Origin: Erinaceus europaeus
Taxonomy: Eukaryota > Chordata > Mammalia > Eulipotyphla > Erinaceidae
Direction: 5' to 3'
Assembly: GCF_950295315.1 (NCBI RefSeq)
Contig: NC_080175.1
Location: 63,575,353 to 63,639,352 of the forward strand
DNA length: 64,000 nucleotides
Below are positions 35,006-43,931 of this stretch, in pieces. Position 1 is the stretch's first letter; each line of letters opens with the position of its first letter. The translations under genes and the position numbers were made by a program. Below the pieces are notes generated by a model that did no database searches, was not told where the DNA came from, and was given only the letters and a program-made list of their open reading frames with translations.

Positions 35006-35257
35006 GGAAGCTGGTGTGGGAACACTTGGTTGAGTACACATGTGGCAACATGCAAGGACTGGAGTTCGCACCTGAGTTCGAGTCCTGCCCAGTCCCTACC
35101 TGCAGGGGGGAAAGCTTTGCAAGTGGTGAAGCTGCAAATGTCTCTCTGTCTCTCTCCCTGCTACCTCACCCCTCTCAATTTCTGACTGTCTCTATCCAAT
35201 AAATTATTAAAAGAAAGAATTTTTAAAAAAAATATATAGTAAAAAATGACAAGTTTA
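35006..35257 (+). mobile_element. SINE-B, second at the same target
   Basis: It starts 'ggaagctggtgtgggaac' right after the target word and includes 'gttcgagtcctgcccag' (B box) and 'tctctatccaataaatt'. Its A-rich tail is followed by a third copy of 'aatgacaagttta' (35245-35257). Confidence 0.93.
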
Positions 35258-35311
35258 GGGGCTGCATGGTGGTGCACTTGGTTGAGCACACATATAAAAA
35301 AGACAAGTTTA
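35258..35311 (+). mobile_element. 3'-truncated SINE-B, third at the same target
   Basis: Only the first ~37 bases of SINE-B ('ggggctgcatggtggtgc') remain, joined to a short 'ataaaaaa' tail and a fourth target copy 'agacaagttta' (35301-35311). Confidence 0.85.
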
Positions 35312-35493
35312 CCAGGGTTTATATATTTATTGATTTGTTTCTGAAGACATGTTAACTTAAGGCCCATCAGTTCAACCAATTATTCACATATGTAAAATAT
35401 GCTGCTCTTGACTAGAGACTCAGAAACGGGAAGGTAGTGCCACTAAGATGAGTTTGGAGACCTAAATTCCTGTAGTAAAATAAGATGATGCTG
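35312..35493. other. Flank of the LINE fragment
   Basis: No feature recognised. The word 'agatgatgctg' at about 35483-35493 recurs at about 36154-36164, but the second lies inside sequence I read as LINE, so it may be chance. Confidence 0.4.
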
Positions 35494-36225
35494 TTCTTCT
35501 TCTAGCATTTGTCCTTCTTCCATAGCCAGTCAACAGCGTCAGGTTGAGCCTGATGTAAAGTTTTGAGACCTCCTTTGAATCTGGAGAGGTGGCAGTCGTT
35601 GACTATGTGGGTCATAGTCTGTCTGTAGCCACAGGGGCAGTTTGGGTCATCTCTGGCTCCCCAGCGATGGAACATAGCGGTGCACCGGCCATGGCCTGTT
35701 CGATAGCGATTGAGGAGGGCCCAATCATAACGTGATAGGTCAAAGCTGGGTTGACGCTAGCAGGGGTCTGTGATGAGGTGTTTGTTCTTTACCTCAGCTG
35801 ACTGCCAACTCTGTTTCCAAGAGTCTGGAACAGAGAAGTTCAGTGTAGGCGTAGGGGACCAGATTGGGTGATGAGACGTCAAGCGTTGGACAGGGTGGGC
35901 GAAGATATCTGCGTATATTGGCAGGTCCGGTCAAGCATAGATGTGGGAAATGAACTTAGATGATGCTGCATCCCGACGAATATCTGGCTGGGCAACCAAG
36001 TGGACATGGGGGCTATGAAACCATACTGGGGCACAGTATTCTGCAGTGGAATAGCATAATGCCAGAGATGATGATCGTAGTGTGGAAGCGCTCGCGCCCC
36101 ATGAAGAGCTGGCCAGTCTTGCAATGATGTTATTCCTCGCGCCCACCTACAGATGATGCTGTAGTTGAGTGTGAAATGAACTGACAGCTTTCCTGGGGAA
36201 ATGTAGAAATGCACCACTGTGACAA
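35494..36225 (-). pseudogene. Non-L1, non-L2 LINE: C-terminal reverse-transcriptase fragment with GAA tail
   Basis: Read on the minus strand, about 240 codons in conceptual pieces (ORFs 36217-35879 and 36146-35931, then downstream pieces split by stops). Successive visible motifs: ARNNIIARLASSSWGASA, STAEYCAPVW, PDIRRDAASSKF, LNRYRTGHGR (35685-35714), then a knuckle CPCGYRQTMTHIVNDC (35592-35639, C-x-C-x7-H-x4-C), and a stop followed by 'ctagaagaagaa' (35494-35504). From memory these motifs are typical of jockey-like/CR1-like LINEs widespread in invertebrates, not of mammalian L1, L2 or CR1/L3. At least two stops and a frameshift show it is dead. A deletion between SPHVHLV and PDIRRDA is likely. 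The N-terminal endonuclease and most of the polymerase are absent. Confidence 0.82.
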
Positions 36226-36450
36226 CAAAAACTCACTCAATCAACATTTCATCAACAAAGTATTAGACTCATTGGGTTAAGTGGATGGTCTGATGCTCTT
36301 CTCATCTGTGAATTCAGGGCTGAACTTTGGTGATCTGACCAAGTAAATGACAGTGTGGGGATTCATACGGTATATATGAAGAAGACTAAAAGTGACCACT
36401 CACTACCTTTCCCAAAATTAGTCTGAATTGGCCATATAAATAATCTCTGA
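36226..36450. other. No recognised feature
   Basis: Nothing recognised between the LINE fragment and the next SINE. Confidence 0.4.
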
Positions 36451-36454
36451 ACTG

Positions 36455-36625
36455 GACTGTTTAGCGGCACGCTCAGTTGAGCACAACAATTCTAGTGCTC
36501 AAGGACTGGGGTTTGCAGGGGGTTGGCTTCATAAGTGGTAAAGCAATGTTGCAATTTTATTTCTTTAACTGTACCTCCACCTTCTATCTCAATTTCTCTC
36601 TAGCCTGTCAAATAAAATTTTTTAA
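36455..36625 (+). mobile_element. SINE-B, sense
   Basis: 'cggcacgctcagttgagcac' head, then 'aagtggtaaagcaatgttgc', and an A-rich tail with 'caaataaaat'. Confidence 0.8.
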
Positions 36626-36627
36626 AA

Positions 36628-36902
36628 AAAGGGCCTGGATGGTGGCACACTGGGTTAAGTACACATATCACTAAGCTCAAAGGCCTCTTTTGAGCCCCTG
36701 CTCCTCTCCTGTAAGGGGTTCACTTCATGAGCTGTGAAGGGGTCTACAGGCATCTCTCTTTCCCTCTTTATCTCCCATCCTCTCTCAATTTCTCTTTGCC
36801 TGATTTAATAAAACTAGAAAATGTAAAAAAGGAAAAAAAAAATGGCTGCTTAGAACAGTGGATTCACAGTGCTGGCATAGGGCCCAGAAATAACGCTTTA
36901 TT
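36628..36902 (+). mobile_element. SINE-A/B type with extended 3' unit
   Basis: The head 'gggcctggatggtggcacac' abuts the tail of the previous SINE. The body ends 'ttaataaaactag', followed by the 3' unit 'aaaatggctgcttagaac' to 'gcccagaaataacgc'. Confidence 0.8.
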
Positions 36903-37560
36903 TTAACCAATTTATTTATTGGTGACAACAAATAAATAAATATCTGTGATGATGTGAAGCAAAATTATATTAACTGCATTCCAGAACTACCACCTAACTA
37001 AACTCTGATAGTCCTCAACATTTCCAGACACATCAGGAGATTTTAGAATATAAGGTAACAACAATCATATATATGGTTCTAAATAAAAATAAAGCCATTC
37101 CAAATTTCTGACATACAAGATTATGAGCAAAGGTATTGCTTATTTAAAGTTACAGGAGTTTGTTTTATAGCAAATAATAAGTGTAAATCTCTAAGAAACA
37201 GAGTTTTTAAACTAAATGTTAATCTAACAAGGCCAAGTTGATATAACCCTTTTGAATAATAGAAGACAATAAAAATAATAAGTAATATTTATTGGCAAGC
37301 AATGAACTAAACATTTTGCAATGACTACATAGAGTAATTTTCACAGTAACAAAATTAATATTTCCTGTATGCCTACTTCCTAGATATAAAACATTGAGAA
37401 AGATTTACAATGTCCTGGGTTCTGCAACAAAAATGAAACACCAGTGAACTCAAACACAGGTTTGACTTTTCAGGCATGATGGTTATCCAGCACCTAAACC
37501 ACATCCTGTTCTTTCTTATTTTCTTATGATTTCTAAATATATGAAAGTTAGGCATATTAA
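36903..37560. other. No recognised feature
   Basis: AT-rich; nothing recognised. Confidence 0.4.
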
Positions 37561-37565
37561 AACTT

Positions 37566-37877
37566 AGAATATTAAATGGAAGAAGGAGGCTCTCTTCAAT
37601 AAATAGTGCTGGGAAAACTGGGTTGTAACATGCAGAAGAATGAAATTGAACCACCTTATCTCACCAGAAACAGAAATCAACTCCAAATGGATCAAAGACC
37701 TAGATGTCAGACCAGAAACTATCAAATACTTAGAGGAAAACACTGGTGAAATACTTTCCCACCTAAACCTTAAGGACATCTTTGATGAAACAAACCCAAT
37801 TGCAAGGAAGACTAAAGCAGAAACAAACCAATGGTACTACATCAAATTGAAAAGCTTCTGCACAGCCAAAGAAACTA
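37566..37877 (+). pseudogene. L1 ORF2 internal fragment
   Basis: An open stretch reads [20 protein letters not shown] ... [16 protein letters not shown], the part of ORF2 just upstream of the C-terminal knuckle (the same region lies antisense at 27940-28150). Both L1 ends are missing, so this piece is truncated at its 3' side as well. Confidence 0.88.
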
Positions 37878-37892
37878 GAGCATTAACTGATC

Positions 37893-38060
37893 ATAATTCA
37901 AGGATCTGCAAAATAGCTCACATAGGAGAGTTTCTGCTTTGTCAGCTCACAACCCAGGTTTAAACCTGGCCTTCAGTGCACTAGAGAGAACTTTGTTCTG
38001 TGGTGTCTTTACTTCTCTCATTCTTTCCCTCTATGTCTGTTCTGCCTGAGAAAATGTTTG
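37893..38060 (+). mobile_element. SINE-F (tRNA-headed), sense
   Basis: 'gcaaaatagctcacatagg' (A-box region), 'acccaggtttaaacctgg' (B-box region), then 'tctgtggtgtctttacttc'. This family differs from SINE-A, B, C and D. It follows the L1 fragment closely, without a clear target duplication. Confidence 0.7.
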
Positions 38061-38156
38061 CCTGCAATAATGTTGCTTGAATGATAATGAACATAATACA
38101 AAGGTGAAGTTAAAATAAAATTTACTAAATCCATAGATTGTAAATATTTCTTGAAA

Positions 38157-38468
38157 ATATTTAAATATATAATTTTTTATATTTATTTATTTATTTTCCC
38201 TTTTGTGACCCTTGTTTTTTATTGTTGTTGTAGTTGTTGTTGTTATTGATGTCCTTGTTAGAGAGGACAGACAGAAATAAAGAGAGGAGGAGAAGACAGA
38301 GAGGGGGAGAAAAGATAGACACCTGCAGACCTGCTTCACCACTTGTGAAACGACTCCCCTGCAGGTTGGGAGCTGGGGCTCAAACCAGGATTCTTCTGCG
38401 GGTTCTTGCTCTTCGGGTCACATGCGCTTAACCTGCTGCGCTACCTCCCGACTCCCTTTAAATATATT
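38157..38468 (-). mobile_element. SINE-A, antisense
   Basis: Tail side 'tattttcccttttgtgaccc', body 'agaggacagacagaaataa', head at the right ('gctacctcccgactccc'). The flanks 'tttaaatatat' are repeated at about 38158 and 38457. Confidence 0.9.
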
Positions 38469-38780
38469 TTTTATGAGATTTTACCACTGGATATCTTTAA
38501 AAAGTAATATCCCAATGAGAGTATGTCACATACCTGAGAAGAAACATTTAATATTTTAAGTTGTATAAGATGAATATTTATGCTTTTATGCTTCCAAAAA
38601 GAAAATGGAATCAACATAGTTATTATATATTTTCCAATATGCAGACTATTAATCTGACAATGTGAAAAAGATGTATTTCTCTTTGATTCATGTCCACTTA
38701 CATAATATCTTATGAAATAAACATGTATTTTTATTTTTTTCTTTTATTTTACAGAATATCTGCTATTATATATAGGTATG
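38469..38780. other. No recognised feature
   Basis: AT-rich; nothing recognised. Confidence 0.4.
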
Positions 38781-38784
38781 TCTA

Positions 38785-38913
38785 AATAATATTATTTATG
38801 TATTAGATGAGAAGGTCAAAATCAGGGTATCACTCTCAGACAAGCAAGAGCTCGAGAGCTCCAATCTGAGTCCTCTTGCTCATTCAGAGTCCAGTGCACT
38901 AATCCACTGCACC
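38785..38913 (-). mobile_element. SINE-C, antisense, left part (split by L1)
   Basis: The reverse complement reads as SINE-C: 'gtgcagtggattagtgcac', 'tggactctgaatgagcaag'. Its 5' head lies about 3.4 kb away at 42325-42352. The L1 at 38914-42324 sits between, flanked by the duplicated SINE word 'cactaatccactgcacc'. Confidence 0.85.
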
Positions 38914-40397
38914 GAGGCGTTAGGAAGATGGCGGCCTGAGAAGTCGCTAACAGCGAGTGCTCTGATCGCATCGTCGGCAACGGTAGGATTTTCTGCCTTT
39001 AGCAGGCCAGTCAATAAGGGGGGACACCAAAGAAATGATTACAATTTAATTTGGGTTAAGAATTAAAGTAAAGTGGTCCGGGAGGTGGCGAAGTGGTTAA
39101 GGCACTAGACTCTCAAGCATGAGGTCCTGAGTTCAATCCCCGGTAGCACACGTATCAGAGTAATGTCTGGTTCTTTCTCTCTCTCCTCCTATCTTACTCA
39201 TTGATAAATAAATAAAATCTTAAAAAAAAAAAAAGAATTAAAGTAAAGGTGACACGGACTAGCAGGGCGCCAGAATTCCCAGGCGGCGCCGGGCAAGGCG
39301 AGTGCGCCAGGCATTGTCCTCCGCCAGCCCAGGAAGGCGGCTCCTCCGCCGGTTGCAGAGCGCAGCAGGCAGAGGACCCGGAGAGAGCACTTTAGCTCGG
39401 GGGCTTTCTCTTGGGAGTCTCCAGGGTCCACCGCGACCCTGAGGGCGGATCCAAAGACTTCTTGAGTATAGCTCTCATTGGATCAAAGGACTTGGAGCTA
39501 GTTTTCATTTTTGAGAAATCCTTTAAAAAAGTCTGGAGGGGGGGGTTTCCCGGAAGATGGCGGACTGAGAAGCGGCTAGCCTTGGAGCTCCGGACACATC
39601 TCTTGTAAACAATAGGATTTTCTGCCTTTAGCAGGCCAGCCAATAAGGGGCCATAGCGGTGACAACAAGGAGGTGTCTATAACTTAATTTGGGTTAAGAA
39701 TTAGAGTAGGGGAAAAAAATTCTTTTTTCTTCCTTTTAATTTTCAAGCATACATCCTTCCCGCCGCCCCCCCCCCCCCCATAAGCAGTGCCTGGGACCAG
39801 CTACTAGCAGGATACCCCATACCACCAAACAGGGTGTTTTTTTTTTTGTTTTGTTTGTTTTTTTTAAATTCACTGATACACATTTGGGAAGTTCCTCGCA
39901 CTGCTCTTTAATTACAACTCTTCTTCTTATCTTCTCCTATTTCTCTCTCTTATCTCTCTCTCTTTTTTTTTTTTAATCTTGTCATACACTTCTTTCTTCT
40001 TTGCCTTTCTGAATTTGTGAATTACTTTGGGGAAGAAATCTGACCCAGAGTGGACTCTCTATGTGTGTATCTCTGCTCTAGTTCCCTTTACACTCTTGTT
40101 ACCCCTAGAATATACACTGGATAGTAGATTTGCATAACTGTCTATTCTTGCTATCCTCTCTTTCTTTTCTCTTTCTTCACTGGGATTTGGTTACTATTTT
40201 TTCACGGACTGGAGAAATTGTTTGGCTAACTGGTAACGATTAAACTCCTTCAATACTTACTTCAGTTGCTACTGTTATTCCTGAGGTTGGTGAGTGCAAT
40301 TGTCATAAAGGTATTTAGTACAGTGTTACTTGTGCTCAAAACACAACAACTGAGGAACAACAGAGCATAAAAAAAAAGAGAGAAACACATAAAAAAA
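38914..40397 (+). promoter_or_regulatory. L1 5' UTR / internal promoter with two related units
   Basis: Two segments share the same order of words. Unit 1 (from 38914): 'gaagatggcggcctgagaag', 'taggattttctgcctttag', 'aatttgggttaagaatta'. Unit 2 (from about 39549): 'gaagatggcggactgagaag', then the same two words. Each begins with AAGATGGCGG (38925-38934 and 39554-39563), the core bound by YY1 in human L1 5' UTRs. The stretch 39249-39460 is CpG-rich, unlike the rest of the window. T-rich and CT-rich sequence follows up to ORF1. A SINE-C lies in unit 1. Confidence 0.85.
39058..39248 (+). mobile_element. SINE-C inserted in the L1 5' UTR
   Basis: The SINE (39074-39232, 159 bp) has the head 'ggtccgggaggtggcgaag', a tRNA-like B box 'gagttcaatccccgg', a CT-rich body, 'gataaataaataaaatc' and poly-A. 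A perfect 16-bp duplication 'aagaattaaagtaaag' (39058-39073, 39233-39248) marks it as recent. It is the cleanest copy of this family in the window. Confidence 0.96.
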
Positions 40398-41312
40398 ATG
40401 GGCAGATTAAAAACAAATAAAACTGCTACCCCAATGAATGAAGACAAGAGCCCAGAAGAAACCACAAATCAGTCAGAAGTAACCATAGATAAGAAAAGTA
40501 TGCAAGCAATAATAAACTTATTAATCACAGAAATGAAAACAACATTGGAGGAAAGGAATGGCAGTATTAGGGAAACAACAGTTGAGACCCCCAAAGAAAA
40601 TACTGATTATCTTGAGGCAATTAGAGAACTGAAAGCTGAAATAGCTGTAATGAAGAAAGAAGCTGAGGCAAGGGAAAGCAGACTAACAGAAGCAGAAAAC
40701 AGAATTAGTCAGACAGAGGATGAGTTAGAGAAAACAAAGAAAGAGGTGAAAGAGCTTAAAAAGAGATTGAGAGACACTGAAAACAACAACAGAGACATAT
40801 GGGATGATCTTAAAAGAAGTAACATTCGTATAATTGGCCTGCCAGAGGAAGAAAGAGAGGAAGGGGAAGCAAACATTCTAGAGGAAATAATACAAGAAAA
40901 CTTCCCAGACCTGAATAACAGAAAGGATATCAAGGTTCAAGAGGCCCAGAGAGTACCAAACAGAATCAACCCAGACCTGAAGACACCAAGACACATCATA
41001 GTCACAATGAGAAGAAGTAAGGATAAAGAAAGGATCCTAAAGGCTGCAAGAGAGAAACAAAAAGTCACATACAGGGGAAAACCCATAAGACTATCTGCAG
41101 ATTTCTCAACTCAAACTCTAAAAGCCAGAAGGGAGTGGCAAGATATCTATCGAGCCCTGAATGAAAAAGGGTTTCAACCAAGGATAATATATTCTGCTAG
41201 ACTTTCATTCAAGCTAGATGGAGGGATCAAAACCTTCTTAGACAAACAACAGTTAAAGCTGGCAACTATCACCAAGCCGGCCCTGAAAGAGGTACTAAAA
41301 GACCTCTTATAA
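40398..41312 (+). CDS. L1 ORF1 protein, intact
   Basis: The 304-residue ORF is complete from ATG to stop. By family, ORF1p is the trimeric RNA-binding chaperone that coats L1 RNA in the cytoplasmic particle. Residues 1-70 are polar and variable; about 72-135 form a heptad-rich coiled coil (EAIRELKAEIAVMKKEAEA onward, mostly K/E/L) for trimerisation. About 139-225 is the RRM-like domain (NIRIIGLPEEE, then TPRHIIVTMRR), and about 226-304 the C-terminal domain (GKPIRLSADFS, LKARREW). It is slightly shorter than the human protein (338), mostly at the N-terminus. There is a single start, 60 bp before ORF2. No stops or frameshifts are seen, so it could still be translated if the promoter works. Confidence 0.93.
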   Translation: MGRLKTNKTATPMNEDKSPEETTNQSEVTIDKKSMQAIINLLITEMKTTLEERNGSIRETTVETPKENTDYLEAIRELKAEIAVMKKEAEARESRLTEAENRISQTEDELEKTKKEVKELKKRLRDTENNNRDIWDDLKRSNIRIIGLPEEEREEGEANILEEIIQENFPDLNNRKDIKVQEAQRVPNRINPDLKTPRHIIVTMRRSKDKERILKAAREKQKVTYRGKPIRLSADFSTQTLKARREWQDIYRALNEKGFQPRIIYSARLSFKLDGGIKTFLDKQQLKLATITKPALKEVLKDLL

Positions 41313-41372
41313 ACAAGAATATCACTATAATACTTGCAATATATCAGAGTAAACAAATTGTTTTTTAGAACA

Positions 41373-42401
41373 ATGGCACTACAATACATTAAATCCATAA
41401 TATCAATAAATGTCAATGGCTTAAACTCACCCATCAAAAGGCACAGGGTGGGGGGATGGATCAGAAGACATAACCCAACCATATGCTGCTTGCAAGAATC
41501 CCATCTGTCACAACAAGATAAACACAGACTTAAAGTGAAAGGATGGAAAACTATCATACAGGCTAACGGACCACAAAAAAGGGCAGGAACAGCCATTCTC
41601 ATCTCAGACACGATAGATTTTAAATTAAATAAAGTAATAAAAGATAGGCAAGGACATTACATAATGATTAGAGGATCAATCAGCCAAGAAGACTTAACAA
41701 TTATTAACATCTATGCACCCAACGAGGGACCATCTAAATACATTAAACACCTACTGAAAGAATTTCAAAAATACATCAATAGTAATACAATAATAGTGGG
41801 AGACTTCAATACCCCACTCTCACACTTAGACAGATCAACAAAGCAGAGAACCAATAAAGATACAAGACAATTGAATGAAGACATCGACAGACTAGACCTC
41901 TTGGACATTTTCAGACTCCTCCACCCCAGAAAATTGGAATACACCTTCTTTTCAAATCCACATAACACATACTCAAGGATAGACCACATGTTAGGCCACA
42001 AAGACAGCATCAATAAATTCAAGAGCATTGAAATCATCCCAAGTATCTTCTCAGACCACAGTGGAGTAAAACTAACTTTTAACAACAAACGGAAAATTAT
42101 TAAAAGACATAGAATTTGGAAACTAAACAACATGCTCCTTAAGAACCACTGGGTCAGAGACTCACTCAAGCAGGAAATTCAAATGTTCCTGGAAACTAAT
42201 GAAAATGAAGACACAACCTATCAAAATATTTGGGACACAGCGAAAGCAGTACTGAGAGGGAAACTTATAGCCATACAATCACATATTAAACACCAAGAAG
42301 AAGCCCAAATGAACGACCTTACTACACTAATCCACTGCACCACCTCCCAGTTTGCCTATAGTATGAATTTGACATGTTTTGTAAGAATTAATAACTCTTA
42401 G
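41373..42401 (+). pseudogene. L1 ORF2, endonuclease domain only
   Basis: I chose the ATG at 41373 (MALQYIKSIISINVNGLN), since the upstream in-frame Met at 41334 adds only 13 residues not typical of ORF2. About 317 L1 codons follow, then 26 codons read into the SINE and flank up to the stop at 42401. The apurinic-type endonuclease (about 1-240) looks complete: N13/N15 in INVNGLN, E42 in LQESHL, Y114 in NIYAPNEG, D144 and N146 in GDFNTPLS, D204 in SRIDHML, D228/H229 in SDHSGVKL. This is the nuclease that nicks target DNA. The reverse transcriptase is absent, so it cannot retrotranspose; whether any endonuclease is made is unknown. Confidence 0.92.
42325..42352 (-). mobile_element. SINE-C, antisense, right part (head)
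   Basis: 'cactgcaccacctcccag' is the reverse of the SINE-C head (compare 'gggaggtggcgaagtgg' at 39080). Together with 38785-38913 it rebuilds the SINE into which the L1 inserted. Confidence 0.8.
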
Positions 42402-42416
42402 CGATCAACTTCATAA

Positions 42417-42445
42417 TATCAATTAATTAATTAATTAATTAATTT
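42417..42445. repeat. AATT microsatellite
   Basis: About seven AATT units; self-complementary. Confidence 0.9.
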
Positions 42446-42722
42446 TACTATCAGAGTCTTTGCTAGGGCTCAGGCTGACACTAGGAAGCCACCGCTCCTA
42501 CTGGTAGCTCTCACTCTCATTTGTTACTTTTATGTGATAGGACAGAGAAAAATTGAGAGGGGAAGGGGATATATAGTGAGAGAAAGAAAAAGTTAGACAA
42601 GTGCAAACCTGCTTTGCTAATCGTGAAGCACTCTTCCTACTCCCAGCAGTTGGGGTGCAGGAATTCGACCTAGGATTCTTTCACCTAGTGACGTAATAAT
42701 ATGTGCGCCAAACTAGTCCAAT
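42446..42722 (-). mobile_element. SINE-A with extended 3' unit, antisense, old
   Basis: The reversed 3' unit ('gctagggctcaggctgac', 'aagccaccgctcctac') is followed by 'gataggacagagaaaaattg' and 'tgcaaacctgctttgc', with a degraded head ('gccaaactagtcc') at the right. Confidence 0.75.
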
Positions 42723-43668
42723 GTGAATGACTCTGACCGGCTGAATATATGAAATGAAATAGTTTTATAAAGCTGATAGCAACGTATTGTTAGACAAAGC
42801 AAATCTTGAACAAATAAAATGTTAAAAAGTGAACTATGTGCAGGGAAAATACTAATTTACATGGTTCTTAAAATAGCAGTTACCATTTTCCCTTCAACAT
42901 GTTAGTTATATATTGGAATATGATTTGTAAGCTGTTAGAAATGTTTTTGTAGGTCAAGCTGTCATGTATAAATTCATGACTCCTTGCATAACACAATAAT
43001 AGAGAGCAGACAGGGAATTATCCTGAGAACTATGCTGAGGTTTTATTTTACTAGTCAGGACACAGCAGTTTAAGGAGACTATTCAGTATGATACTTATGA
43101 TTTTATTCTCTCAAAATACATTGCATTTTAAATTTAAGTCATTAACTATCACGTTTTATTTTCATTTCCATTAAAGAATATTATATTGAGAAAAAGTGTT
43201 AACTTGAATTTTTCTTTAATCTCACATTTTTTCACCTTCATGCAGTATGTTATAGGCTACATTACTGACTGTCACAATTATGAATGAGAAATTAATCAAG
43301 AAGTAGTTTTATCATAATTAAAAATCACAAAAATTAAGTTTCTCATGAACTTTTGTAGACTAATTCAATTGAAAGAAAGTGAAATTAAGCATTCAGTCTG
43401 TGTGCTATATTAAGTAAAAATGAGTGTTCAAAGCAGCATAACTGAATTAGAAACATCATTAATCTAAACAATTGGTAGAAGGAAACTAGCTAAGGAAATA
43501 TTAAATATAAATATTTATAATGCAATGAAATAATAAAATGTTAAACTGTCTTTAAAATAACATCATAAATAATATTATAAGTAGCATTAACTTATATACT
43601 TACTAGAAATAGATACATAATGATATAGGAGAAGTATTTGTCTATCTTAACATTAAAATAAGACATAC
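42723..43668. other. No recognised feature
   Basis: Very AT-rich; nothing recognised. Confidence 0.4.
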
Positions 43669-43671
43669 ATA

Positions 43672-43780
43672 CATAGCATAAACAGACTGTCATGCCTAAA
43701 GCTTTGGAGTCCCAGGCTCAATCCCCTGCACCACCATAAACCAGAGCTGATCAGTGCTCTGGTAAGAAAAAAAAAAAAAG
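43672..43780 (+). mobile_element. SINE-D, sense, 5' part degraded
   Basis: 'gtcatgcctaaagctttgg', 'caggctcaatcccctgcacc' (B box), 'accataaaccagagctg', then poly-A. Confidence 0.75.
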
Positions 43781-43799
43781 ATTCATAAGATTTATTTCC

Positions 43800-43925
43800 A
43801 ACAAGATAGCTTCCTAAGATAGTGTACCAACATTGTCATATATAAGACCCAGGCTCAAGTCTGATTCCATTGCATCAAAGGATACATCTGTGCTCTGGTA
43901 TCTTTCCTTCTTTACCTCTGACTCT
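43800..43925 (+). repeat. SINE-E (related to SINE-D)
   Basis: 'agatagtgtaccaacattg', 'agacccaggctcaagtctg' and 'tctgtgctctggtatctttc' follow the order of the SINE-D family but with different words. Its 3' end touches the LTR target site. Confidence 0.5.
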
Positions 43926-43931
43926 GTATCA

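Larger units (their letters stand above)
38897..42341 (+). mobile_element. L1 with full 5' region, intact ORF1, ORF2 cut after the endonuclease
   Basis: The element proper is 38914-42324, between 17-bp copies of 'cactaatccactgcacc' (38897-38913, 42325-42341). It has a 5' UTR with two related units, an intact ORF1 (40398-41312), a 60-bp spacer, and ORF2 from 41373 that leaves L1 at 42324. The reverse transcriptase, C-terminal domain, 3' UTR and poly-A tail are all missing. It is thus complete at the 5' end and truncated at the 3' end, the opposite of most L1 copies. It lies inside an antisense SINE-C. Confidence 0.92.

Noticed and set aside
36154..36164. 'agatgatgctg' as right-hand target duplication of the 35.5-kb LINE (left copy at about 35483)
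   Set aside because: The right copy lies within sequence that still fits LINE coding order, so the match may be chance; the true 5' end is uncertain.
40709..40933. Antisense ORF over L1 ORF1
   Set aside because: Shadow of the K/E-rich coiled-coil codons of ORF1.
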